A stretch of DNA of 13,327 nt from an uncultured Actinomyces sp. (GCA_937926195.1 CALEXZ010000163.1:1-13327); one strand, 5' to 3'. Shown: positions 5,686-13,068, counted from the first letter of the stretch. Notes: a model not told the origin generated them from the letters alone. Program-made: numbers and translations.

Positions 5686-7182
5686 TCAGGCCTCCCAGAC
5701 GCCGTCGACGGTGCTGGCGGGCAGCAGCGGGTTGCCGTGACCGTTGAAGACGGGGGTGGTGCCCGCCGCCTTCTGCGTCTCCCAGTCCCGCAGGGCGCCC
5801 ACGACCCAGCGCGACAGCAGGAGGATGACGACGAGGTTGATGACGCCCAGGACACCCAGGGCGATGTCGGTCAGGGCCCACACGACGGGCAGGTCGAGGA
5901 CGGTGCCGGCGAAGGCCGCGGCGGTGAGCAGCAGGCCGAGGGCCTGCTCGGAGCGGTGCTCACCGCCCAGGTAGTTGACGTTGACCTGGGAGTAGGAGTA
6001 GCAGCCCAGGACGGTGGAGAAGACGAGGACGAAGATGAGCACGATCATGGGCCAGGTGGTCCAGGTGCCCAGGTGCTCGACGACGGCCTGCTGGGTGAGG
6101 ACGGCGCCCACGAGGTCGGCGTTGCCCGGCTGGTAGGTGTCGGTGGCCAGCAGGATGAGGAAGCCGGTGGCGGAGCACACGAGGATCGTGTCGACGAAGA
6201 CACCGAAGGACTGGATGAGCCCCTGCTGGACCGGGTGGGTGACGGTGGCGGTGCCGGCCGCGTTGGGGACGGTGCCCAGTCCGGCCTCGTTGGAGAACAG
6301 GCCGCGGCGCACGCCGTTGACGACGGCGGCCACGAGGCCCCCGGCGACCCCGAAGAGCGCCGAGTCCAGGCCGAAGGCACCCTTGAAGATCTGGACGATG
6401 ACGTCGGGCAGCTCGGTGATGTTGAGGGCCATGACGACGATCGTCACGAGCACGTACACGAGCGCCATGAGCGGGGCGATGACCTCGGTGACCCGGGCGA
6501 CGCCCTTGAGGCCACCGAGCACGATGGGCAGCACGAGCAGGACGAGGGCCACGCCCACCATCCAGGGCTTGACGGAGGCGACGGTGGCGTGCACGACCCC
6601 GGCCAGCGCGTTGGTCTGGACCATGACGACGGTGACGCCGACGCTGACGATGCAGATGGCGGCGAAGACGGCGCCCCAGGCCTTGGAGCCCAGGCCGTTC
6701 TTGATGTAGTAGGCGGGGCCGCCGTGGAAGGTGAAGTCGCGCCCGCGTTCCTTGAAGACCTGTGCGAGGACGGACTCGGCGAAGGACGTGGCCATGCCGA
6801 CCAGGGCCACCACCCACATCCAGAACAGGGCGCCGGGGCCTCCGGCGACGATGGCGATGGCGACGCCGGCGACGTTGCCGATGCCCACGCGTGAGGCCAG
6901 GCCGACGGCGAAGGCCTGGAAGGAGGAGATGCCGCCCTCGGCCCCGGAGCGCGAGGAGGTGATGGAGCGGAGCATGGAGCCGAAGTGACGCACCTGGACG
7001 CCGCGGGTGAGCGCGGTGAAGTACAGGCCGACGGCGACGAGCAGGACGGCCAGGACGTAGGTGTAGAAGGTGTCGGAGAGGGTGCTCAGGGTCGTGGCGA
7101 GCTCCTTCGAGCCCATCGGGGGCCTGAGCGGGGCCATGAGCGCGGTCGTGGCGTGGGTGGCTGCCGAGGCGGCTGTGGGCAT
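5686..7182 (-). CDS. AGCS-family sodium/amino-acid symporter, second gene of the array
   Basis: Full-length AGCS-family symporter, 498 residues from the ATG at 7182. Counting from an alternative GTG at 7191 (501 residues), the motifs are RVGIGNVAGVA (101-111), GGPGALFWMW (117-126), VQTN (191-194), GLFSNEAGLG (297-306) and VPNAAGTA (308-315). The tail is a degenerate form, GNPLLPASTVDGVW (486-499). The ion-site segment reads GIGN, where the third and fourth genes have GTGN. An AGGAG lies 11 bases before the ATG at 7182 but only two bases before the GTG at 7191, so the ATG is preferred, although the GTG would overlap the previous stop as GTGA. An ATG 25 codons inside the GTG frame is also possible, because the first hydrophobic segment starts after it. 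The last codons of this gene carry the Shine-Dalgarno sequence of the next gene. Confidence 0.93.
   Translation of the reverse strand: MPTAASAATHATTALMAPLRPPMGSKELATTLSTLSDTFYTYVLAVLLVAVGLYFTALTRGVQVRHFGSMLRSITSSRSGAEGGISSFQAFAVGLASRVGIGNVAGVAIAIVAGGPGALFWMWVVALVGMATSFAESVLAQVFKERGRDFTFHGGPAYYIKNGLGSKAWGAVFAAICIVSVGVTVVMVQTNALAGVVHATVASVKPWMVGVALVLLVLPIVLGGLKGVARVTEVIAPLMALVYVLVTIVVMALNITELPDVIVQIFKGAFGLDSALFGVAGGLVAAVVNGVRRGLFSNEAGLGTVPNAAGTATVTHPVQQGLIQSFGVFVDTILVCSATGFLILLATDTYQPGNADLVGAVLTQQAVVEHLGTWTTWPMIVLIFVLVFSTVLGCYSYSQVNVNYLGGEHRSEQALGLLLTAAAFAGTVLDLPVVWALTDIALGVLGVINLVVILLLSRWVVGALRDWETQKAAGTTPVFNGHGNPLLPASTVDGVWEA
5691..5696 (-). promoter_or_regulatory. Ribosome binding site of the third symporter, inside the second symporter gene
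   Basis: GGGAGG on the minus strand, eight bases before the ATG at 5682. It overlaps the codons for the final Val-Trp-Glu-Ala of the upstream gene, so translation of one gene delivers ribosomes next to the start of the next. Confidence 0.7.
6281..6320. repeat. 40-bp identity island shared with 4838-4877
   Basis: Counterpart of the 40-base identical segment in the third symporter gene. It encodes the same conserved stretch around SNEAG and the preceding NGVRRGLF. Confidence 0.6.
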
Positions 7183-7187
7183 GAGGA

Positions 7188-8681
7188 TCACGGCTCCTGG
7201 ATGGTGGACGTGGACGGTGCGGGTGCCCAGACGTCGCCGGGGACGTCTGCGGGCAGGTGGGGGTTGTCGGTGCCGACGAAGACGGGCTCGGCGACGCCTG
7301 CGCGGCGCTGGGCCTCATAGTCGCGCAGGGCGCCAGTTCCCCACCTGAAGAGCCGGACGAGGGCGACGAGGTTGGTGACGGTCATGACCGCCATGGCGAT
7401 GTCGACGGCGTTCCACACGACGTCGAGGGACAGGACCGCGCCGGCGGTGGCGGACAGCGCGCAGATGACGCGCACGGCCCAGGAGGCCCACCGGTTGCCG
7501 CCGGTGATGTAGTCCATGTTGACGTCGGAGTAGACGTAGGCGGCGATGATCGAGGAGTAGGCGAGGACGAAGACGAGCACGGCCATCGGCAGGACGGTCC
7601 AGCCGCCCAGGCCGTGGGCGACGGCGAGCGTCGTGAGCGTGGAGGGGTTGACGCCCTCGGCCCCCCAGGTGGCGGGTCCGGCGATGAGGATGACGAAGGC
7701 CGTGGCGGTGCACACGACGACCGTGTCGATGAAGACGCCCAGGGACTGGATGAGCCCCTGCTGGACGGGGTGGGTGACGGTGGCGGTGGCGGCCGCGTTG
7801 GGGGCGGTGCCCTGGCCTGCCTCGTTGGAGAACAGGCCGCGCTTGGTGCCGTTGACGACGGCGGCGAGGATGCCGCCGCCCAGGCCGCCCACCAGTGGCT
7901 CGGGGGCGAAGGCGGAGCTGAGGATCCAGCCGATGACCTCACCGAACTGGTGGAGGTTGCGCAGGCAGATGACGGCCACGAGGAGGACGTAGATGAGCGC
8001 CATGATCGGGGCGAGCCACTCGGTGACGCGGGCGACGGCACGGATGCCGCCGAAGACGACGACGGCGGTGAGCACGAAGACGAGTCCGGCGACGACGAGC
8101 TGTGCGGCGCTCAGGCCGCCGAAGCCCGGCAGCGTGGAGCCCTGGCTGCCGAAGGCGGCGACGAGGGTGCCTGCCACGGCGTTGGACTGCACCGAGGTGA
8201 TGATGAAGCCGCAGGTGACGATGGAGATGACGGAGAAGACGACGGCCATGGGCCGCGAGCGCATGCCCCGGGCCATGTAGAAGGCGGGTCCTCCGCGGTA
8301 GGTGCCGTCCTCGGAGCGGACCTTGAACACCTGGGCGAGGGTGGCCTCGAAGAAGGCGGTGGCCATGCCGACCAGGGCGACGACCCACATCCAGAAGACG
8401 GCGCCGGGCCCGCCCATGAGCAGGGCGGCGGCGACGCCGAAGACGTTGCCGATGCCCACGCGGGCGGCCAGGGAGATGGCGAAGGCCTGGAAGGAGGAGA
8501 TGCCGCCGTCGGCGCTGGCACGTGAGCCGAGGACGGCACGCAGCATGCCGGGCAGGTGGCGCACCTGGACGGCGCGGGTGACGACGGTGAGGAACAGGCC
8601 GGTGGCGATGAGCGCCCACATGGTCACGTGGGAGGTGATCCAGTCGGCGATGACGAGGAGCTCGTTGGCGAGCGCGTCCAT
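7188..8681 (-). CDS. AGCS-family sodium/amino-acid symporter, first gene of the array
   Basis: Full-length AGCS-family symporter of 497 residues, first in transcription order and probably the head of the operon. Motifs are ISSFQAFAISLAARVGIGN (61-79), GGPGAVFWMW (90-99), RGGPAFYMARGM (129-140) and VQSN (164-167). GLFSNEAGQG (282-291) and APNAAATA (293-300) follow, and the tail is TDNPHLPADVPGDVW (471-485). Like the second gene it has GIGN in place of GTGN. The segment VTHPVQQGLIQS (302-313) is shared with the second gene, so these two look like the closer pair. The ATG at 8681 has GAAGG ten bases upstream, so this message has a real leader, unlike several neighbours. The 112-base region upstream is shared with the divergent helicase gene. 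Family assignment is secure; the transported amino acid is unknown. Confidence 0.95.
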   Translation of the reverse strand: MDALANELLVIADWITSHVTMWALIATGLFLTVVTRAVQVRHLPGMLRAVLGSRASADGGISSFQAFAISLAARVGIGNVFGVAAALLMGGPGAVFWMWVVALVGMATAFFEATLAQVFKVRSEDGTYRGGPAFYMARGMRSRPMAVVFSVISIVTCGFIITSVQSNAVAGTLVAAFGSQGSTLPGFGGLSAAQLVVAGLVFVLTAVVVFGGIRAVARVTEWLAPIMALIYVLLVAVICLRNLHQFGEVIGWILSSAFAPEPLVGGLGGGILAAVVNGTKRGLFSNEAGQGTAPNAAATATVTHPVQQGLIQSLGVFIDTVVVCTATAFVILIAGPATWGAEGVNPSTLTTLAVAHGLGGWTVLPMAVLVFVLAYSSIIAAYVYSDVNMDYITGGNRWASWAVRVICALSATAGAVLSLDVVWNAVDIAMAVMTVTNLVALVRLFRWGTGALRDYEAQRRAGVAEPVFVGTDNPHLPADVPGDVWAPAPSTSTIQEP

Positions 8682-8691
8682 TTCACATGTG

Positions 8692-8696
8692 CCTTC
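8692..8696 (-). promoter_or_regulatory. Ribosome binding site of the first symporter gene
   Basis: GAAGG on the minus strand, ten bases before the ATG at 8681. It sits in the 112-base divergent region 8682-8793, where no confident -10/-35 pair could be assigned for this gene; TATGCG on the minus strand is the nearest match. Confidence 0.45.
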
Positions 8697-8779
8697 GAAA
8701 GGGAGCAGGGTGTCCGGCGCATGCTCTCACACACCGGCGTCCGGGCTCGGGGCCGTCCGCATACTCGTCGGACCCGTGT

Positions 8780-8784
8780 GGGAG
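8780..8784 (+). promoter_or_regulatory. Ribosome binding site deciding the helicase start
   Basis: GGGAG nine bases before the ATG at 8794. Another ATG at 8786 is out of frame. The open frame extends back to 8302, but that part overlaps the symporter gene on the other strand and has no family similarity, so 8794 is the real start. Confidence 0.6.
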
Positions 8785-8793
8785 CATGGCGGC

Positions 8794-11505
8794 ATGACCC
8801 CACCCCCGGAATCCGGCCACGTCCCGGCTCTCAACGCGGTCCTCGACTCGCTCATCCCGGCCGAGGACCCCGAGCGTGTGCCCGCGGCGGAGGACACCTA
8901 CCTGGCCTTCACCGAGTGGGCCGAGTCGACGGGGCGGGCGCTCTACCCCCACCAGGACGAGGCCTTGTCCCAGATCCTCCAGGACCGTCACGTCATTGCC
9001 GCCACCCCGACGGGCTCGGGCAAGTCGATGATCGCCCTGGCGGCGCACACGGCCTCGCTGGCGCGCGGGGGGCGCTCGTACTACACGGCGCCGCTCAAGG
9101 CCCTGGTGAGTGAGAAGTTCTTCGAGCTCGTGGGCCTGTTCGGGGCGCGCAACGTCGGGATGGTCACCGGGGACACCTCGATCAACGCCGACGCCCCGGT
9201 CATCTGCTGCACGGCGGAGATCCTCGCCAACCAGGCCCTGCGGGAGGGTGAGCGCCTCGACGTCGACACCGTCGTCATGGACGAGTTCCACTACTACGCG
9301 GACCCGCAGCGCGGCTGGGCCTGGCAGGTGCCGCTGCTCGAGCTGCCTCAGGCCCAGATGGTGCTGCTGTCGGCGACGCTGGGGGACGTGTCCTTCTTCG
9401 TGCGCGACATGCAGCAGCGCACCGGGCGCGAGGTCGCCGTCGTCGACGACGCCGAGCGTCCCGTGCCGCTGGAGATGGAGTACGTCGTCGAGCCCATCGG
9501 CGAGCTGCTTCAGCGTCTCGTGCAGCAGGGCAAGGCGCCGGTGTACGTCGTCCACTTCTCCCAGAAGGAGGCGATCGAGCGGGCGACGGCGCTGCTGGGC
9601 GTGGACCTCGTGCCCAAGGAGGGCAAGGCGGCGGTCGCGGCGGCGCTGGGCTCCTTCCGCTTCGGGCCGGGCTTCGGCGCGACGCTCTCGCGTCTGCTGC
9701 GCTCTGGCATCGGCGTGCACCACGCCGGGATGCTGCCGCGTTACCGGAGGCTGGTCGAGCGCCTGGCCCGTATGGGGCTGCTGAGCGTCATCTGCGGCAC
9801 GGACACCCTCGGTGTGGGCATCAACGTGCCCATCCGCACCGTCGTGCTCACGAGCCTGGTGAAGTTCGACGGCGCCAAGGAGCGTCACCTCACCGCCCGC
9901 GAGTTCCACCAGATCGCCGGGCGGGCCGGGCGGGCGGGCTTCGACACGCGCGGCTACGTGTGCGTGCAGGCGCCCGAGCACGTCATCGAGAACGCCAAGG
10001 CCCTGGCCAAGGCGGGCGACGACGAGCGCAAGCGCCGCAAGATCGTGCGCAAGAAGGCCCCCGAGGGGCGGGTGAACTGGACGGACAAGACCTTTGAGCG
10101 GCTGCGTGACAGCGCCCCGGAGACGCTCACGAGCCAGTTCCAGGTGACGACGACGATGGTCCTCAGCCTCATGGAGCGTCCCGGGGACCCGGTGGCCCAT
10201 ATGGCGGACCTGCTGGGGCGGGTGCAGTGCACGGCCTCGGAGCGGCGGGCGAACGTGCGCCAGGCGGTGGCGATCTACCTGTCCCTGCGCACCGCCGGTG
10301 TGCTGGAGCACGTGTCCTCCGCCCGGGCCGCCGCGGACGGCCTGCCGCGCCTGCGCCTGGCCGTGGACCTGCCCGACGACTTCGCCCTCCACCAGCCCCT
10401 GGCGCCCTTCGCCCTGGCGGCCATGGACCTGCTGGGGGTGGACTCCCCCACGCACACGCTCGACGTCGTCAGCGTCGTCGAGGCCACCTTGGACGACCCG
10501 CGTCCGCTCCTGTACGCCCAGCAGCGTCAGGCCCGCGGCGAGGCGGTGGCGGCGATGAAGGCCGAGGGCATGGACTACGACGAGCGGATGGAGGCCCTGG
10601 AGGAGGTCACCTGGCCGCGGCCCCTGGCCGAGCTGCTCGCCCCCGCGCTGGAGATGTACCGGCAGGCCAACCCGTGGGTGGCTCAGTACGAACTGAGTCC
10701 CAAGAGCGTCGTGAGGGACATGGTGGAGAACGCCATGACCTTCTCCGATCTCGTCTCGCGCTACGAGCTGGGCCGCAGTGAGGGCGTGGTGCTGCGTTAC
10801 CTCACGGACGCCTACCGGGCCCTGCGCCAGGTGGTGCCCGAGGAGCACCGCACCGAGGAGGTCGTGGCCGTCATCGACTGGCTCGGCTCCCTCGTGCGGG
10901 CGGTGGACTCCTCCCTGCTGGACGAGTGGGAGGCCCTGGGTGCCGCCCAGGCCGGCCGGGCCGAGCAGGGCGCGGCGCTGCTCCACGGGGACCGCCCCGG
11001 GCAGGACGACTCCTCGGGTGCGGAGCGGGCCTTCGGGGCGGACGAGGACGGCCGGGTCGCCTTCACCCGCAACCTGCACGCCCTGCGGGTGGCGGTGCGC
11101 AAGGAGATGTTCCGCAGGGTCGAGCTCATGGCCCGCGACGACGTCGAGGGGCTGGGGAGGCTGGACGGGGCCTCCGGCTGGGACGCGCAGCGCTGGGACG
11201 AGGCGCTGGCCCGCTACTGGGAGGAGTACGACTGGATCGCCACGGACACCGCGGCGCGCGCCGCCGCCCTGGCGCCGCTGGACGAGGCGCCGGACGAGCA
11301 GGCACTGGCGGTGGCAGGCGTCTCGCAGCGGCTCATTGAGGCGCTGGAGCGCTCGGGCCGCAGGGTGTGGCTGGCGACCCAGGTCATTGAGGACCCGCAG
11401 GATGACCACGACTGGCGCCTGTGCGCCCTGGTGGACCTCACGGCCAGTGACGAGGCCGAGCGGGTCGTGCTGCGGCTGCTAACGGTGGGGCCGCAGCGGG
11501 GCTGA
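8794..11505 (+). CDS. DEAD/DEAH-box helicase with DUF3516-type C-terminal region
   Basis: Superfamily 2, Ski2-like ATP-dependent helicase of 903 residues, likely acting on RNA in the cytoplasm. Helicase motifs are in order. The Q-motif-like region RALYPHQDEALSQIL is at about residues 49-63 and ATPTGSGKS (70-78) has Walker A K77. APLKAL and the TGDTS region (motif Ib) follow. DEFH (163-166) is the Walker B/motif II, LSAT (192-195) is motif III, and QIAGRAGRAG (373-382) is motif VI. A basic stretch DDERKRRKIVRKK (410-422) precedes a roughly 470-residue C-terminal region. From the N-terminal layout and overall length, I assign that region to the actinobacterial DUF3516 group rather than to the related HelY. 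The C-terminus (about 630-900) is charged and mostly alpha-helical in character. The gene is divergent from the symporter operon and convergent with yccF. The helicase fold is certain; the RNA substrate and the subgroup name are inferred. Confidence 0.93.
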   Translation: MTPPPESGHVPALNAVLDSLIPAEDPERVPAAEDTYLAFTEWAESTGRALYPHQDEALSQILQDRHVIAATPTGSGKSMIALAAHTASLARGGRSYYTAPLKALVSEKFFELVGLFGARNVGMVTGDTSINADAPVICCTAEILANQALREGERLDVDTVVMDEFHYYADPQRGWAWQVPLLELPQAQMVLLSATLGDVSFFVRDMQQRTGREVAVVDDAERPVPLEMEYVVEPIGELLQRLVQQGKAPVYVVHFSQKEAIERATALLGVDLVPKEGKAAVAAALGSFRFGPGFGATLSRLLRSGIGVHHAGMLPRYRRLVERLARMGLLSVICGTDTLGVGINVPIRTVVLTSLVKFDGAKERHLTAREFHQIAGRAGRAGFDTRGYVCVQAPEHVIENAKALAKAGDDERKRRKIVRKKAPEGRVNWTDKTFERLRDSAPETLTSQFQVTTTMVLSLMERPGDPVAHMADLLGRVQCTASERRANVRQAVAIYLSLRTAGVLEHVSSARAAADGLPRLRLAVDLPDDFALHQPLAPFALAAMDLLGVDSPTHTLDVVSVVEATLDDPRPLLYAQQRQARGEAVAAMKAEGMDYDERMEALEEVTWPRPLAELLAPALEMYRQANPWVAQYELSPKSVVRDMVENAMTFSDLVSRYELGRSEGVVLRYLTDAYRALRQVVPEEHRTEEVVAVIDWLGSLVRAVDSSLLDEWEALGAAQAGRAEQGAALLHGDRPGQDDSSGAERAFGADEDGRVAFTRNLHALRVAVRKEMFRRVELMARDDVEGLGRLDGASGWDAQRWDEALARYWEEYDWIATDTAARAAALAPLDEAPDEQALAVAGVSQRLIEALERSGRRVWLATQVIEDPQDDHDWRLCALVDLTASDEAERVVLRLLTVGPQRG

Positions 11506-11510
11506 ACGCG

Positions 11511-11548
11511 GTGGCCGCGCACCCGCACGGTGGCGGGAGCGCGGCCAC
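11511..11548. terminator. Long hairpin between convergent helicase and YccF genes
   Basis: GTGGCCGCGC (11511-11520) pairs perfectly with GCGCGGCCAC (11539-11548). After an A/A mismatch, CCCGC (11522-11526) pairs with GCGGG (11533-11537) around a six-base loop. That gives about 15 pairs starting five bases after the helicase stop. No T-tract follows in either direction, so it would be a T-less actinobacterial-type terminator, possibly serving both convergent genes. Confidence 0.6.
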
Positions 11549-11588
11549 ACGGGCACGGCCCGAAGGGTGCGGGTCGCGGGGCGCGGTC

Positions 11589-11972
11589 TCAGAGGATGCC
11601 GCGGCCGGCGACGACCTGCTTGCCGAAGGGGAAGCAGGTCACGGGGATCATCTTGATGTTGGCGACGGCCAGCGGGATGCCGATGATCGTCACGGCCTGG
11701 GCCCCGGCTGTGACGACGTGGCCGATCGCGAGCCACAGGCCCGCGATGATGAACCAGATGACGTTGGAGATGCCGCTCATCGCACCGGCCCCGGGGACGG
11801 GGACGACGTCGCGCCCGAAGGGCCACAGCGCGTACCCGGCGATGCGGAAGCAGGCGACGCCCGCGGGGATGGTGACGATGAACACGCAGGCGACGATGCC
11901 CGCAAAGATGTAGCCGAGGAACAGGGCCCATCCACCGAAGAGGACCCAGATGACGTTCAGCAGTGTCTTCAT
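11589..11972 (-). CDS. YccF domain-containing membrane protein
   Basis: Small inner-membrane protein of 127 residues, the usual size for the YccF (DUF307) family, whose biochemical role is not established. It shows the typical internal duplication. Residues 6-57 run from NVIWVLFGGW to PFGRDVV, and residues 70-121 run from NVIWFIIAGLW to PFGKQVV. Each half has two hydrophobic segments with an IP(A/L)(G/A)VA turn, so about four membrane segments in all. The ATG at 11972 is chosen because the conserved NVIW begins five residues later; the open frame extends back to 12242 but that part has no family similarity and overlaps the ATP-grasp gene. There is no Shine-Dalgarno sequence; a weak TAGACA lies seven bases upstream. 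It follows the ATP-grasp gene by 44 bases on the same strand and may be cotranscribed. Confidence 0.93.
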   Translation of the reverse strand: MKTLLNVIWVLFGGWALFLGYIFAGIVACVFIVTIPAGVACFRIAGYALWPFGRDVVPVPGAGAMSGISNVIWFIIAGLWLAIGHVVTAGAQAVTIIGIPLAVANIKMIPVTCFPFGKQVVAGRGIL

Positions 11973-12016
11973 GGGGCTATGTCTACAGGATGGTGGCCCG
12001 GCGACGTGCCGCCGGA

Positions 12017-12943
12017 TCACCAGAAGACACGCTGGGCGATGGCGTCGGCGAAGTTGGTCATCGCGTCGGACGAGGATGTGAGGTAGAGGCCGGCGTCGAT
12101 GAGCGAGACCTCCATGAGGTAGAAGCCGCCGTCGCCGTCGGGGACGACGTCGACACGGTTGAACAGGAGCTGGATATCGCGCCCGGCCGTCTCCTTGACG
12201 ACGCGGTGGATGGCCTTGCGCACGCGCTCGCCCCACAGCCACTCCTGCTCGCTGGGCTCGCGGGCGCGCACGATCTCCTCGTGCGCCTCCTCCTCGTCGA
12301 TGGAGCGGAAGGAGGGGTGCAGCATCGGGGCCTTCTCGACCGCGTGCGACAGCACGCCGTTGAAGTACACGAGGGAGACCTCACCGGTGCGGTCGACCTC
12401 GTCGAGGTAGCGCTGGACCATGACGGTGCGTCCGCGGCTGAGGTGGTGGACGGCGTCGTTGATGGCGTCGGCGCGCGAGCCGGCGTCGATGGCGGTGTAG
12501 CGGCCCGTGCCGCGCCCGCCGGAGGAGACGGCGGGCTTGACGACGAAGTCGCCGTAGGCAGGGAAGCGCGTGTGGACCTGGTGCTTGGACAGCTGCTGCT
12601 CGGGCTCCATCCAGGTGGTGGGGATGACGGGCACCCCGTAGGAGGCCATGCGCTGGAGGTAGTGCTTGTCGGAGTTCCAGCCGACGACGCTGGCGTGGTT
12701 GAGCAGACGCGGCACGGTCTGCGACCAGGACAGGAAGGACCTGTAGTTGCGGCGCTTGGCGTAGTCGCGCACGGAGCGCAGGACGACGACACCGGCCTCG
12801 CCCCAATCGACGTCGGGGTCGTTCCACACAGCGATGCGCGGCTCGATCCCCCGCTCGCGCAGGGCGTCGGGCAGGCCCTGGTCGTCGGCGTCGAGACGCG
12901 GGTAGGCGGCACTGGTCGCGAGGGTCACGATCGGGGTGGTCAC
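12017..12943 (-). CDS. RimK-like ATP-grasp domain protein
   Basis: Cytoplasmic ATP-grasp ligase of 308 residues, of the type that forms amide or peptide bonds from a carboxylate through an acyl phosphate. N90 and K93 of the WNSDKHYLQRMASYGVPVIPT segment (89-109) mark the start of the ATP-grasp fold. FVVKPAVSSGGRGTGRY (133-149) holds the nucleotide lysine K136 and the glycine loop. GEVSLVYFNG (187-196) carries E188. FNRVDVVPDGDGGFYLMEVS (261-280) is the metal-binding segment, but it ends E-V-S where many RimK-like enzymes have E-x-N. The N-terminal 85 residues form a small alpha/beta domain. The GTG at 12943 is chosen because TACCGT lies six bases before it and because the protein family begins here; the open frame extends to 13135 but would run into the tRNA promoter. 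No operon partner identifies the substrate, so the product is unknown. Confidence 0.9.
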   Translation of the reverse strand: MTTPIVTLATSAAYPRLDADDQGLPDALRERGIEPRIAVWNDPDVDWGEAGVVVLRSVRDYAKRRNYRSFLSWSQTVPRLLNHASVVGWNSDKHYLQRMASYGVPVIPTTWMEPEQQLSKHQVHTRFPAYGDFVVKPAVSSGGRGTGRYTAIDAGSRADAINDAVHHLSRGRTVMVQRYLDEVDRTGEVSLVYFNGVLSHAVEKAPMLHPSFRSIDEEEAHEEIVRAREPSEQEWLWGERVRKAIHRVVKETAGRDIQLLFNRVDVVPDGDGGFYLMEVSLIDAGLYLTSSSDAMTNFADAIAQRVFW

Positions 12944-12949
12944 CGCACC

Positions 12950-12955
12950 ACGGTA
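12950..12955 (-). promoter_or_regulatory. Candidate leaderless promoter (-10) for the ATP-grasp gene
   Basis: TACCGT on the minus strand, then six bases, then the GTG start. The expected transcription start is the G of the start codon. No Shine-Dalgarno sequence or clear -35 is present. Confidence 0.45.
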
Positions 12956-13068
12956 CCGCGACCACGGGCCCGCGAGGGAGGATCGGCCGGCGGAGCCCCC
13001 TGTCCGTCTCACCCACGGAGCACAGCCTGAGACTTCCCGCACACTTGGGGTGTTTGGGGGGTTGACGA

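Noticed and set aside
4180..6894. A 904-codon open frame on the + strand, antisense to two symporter genes
   Set aside because: It is very rich in Gly, Asp, Glu, His and Ala with no recognisable domain, as expected for the complement of GC-rich coding sequence, and the opposite strand encodes conserved transporters.
8302..8793. Upstream extension of the helicase frame
   Set aside because: It overlaps the start of the first symporter on the other strand, lacks helicase similarity and has no ribosome site, whereas the ATG at 8794 has GGGAG nine bases upstream.
8682..8793. Riboswitch or attenuator in the leader of the symporter operon
   Set aside because: Only short palindromes (TTCGAA, ACATGT, GCATGC) were seen and no pattern resembling a glycine or other amino-acid riboswitch; the leader is too short for a tandem glycine aptamer.
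8683..11409. A 908-codon open frame on the minus strand, antisense to the helicase
   Set aside because: Low-complexity Arg/Gly/His/Leu composition with no family motifs; the + strand has a complete ordered set of helicase motifs.
11973..12242. N-terminal extension of the YccF frame
   Set aside because: Arg/Pro-rich shadow of the ATP-grasp gene; the conserved NVIW repeat starts five residues after the ATG at 11972.
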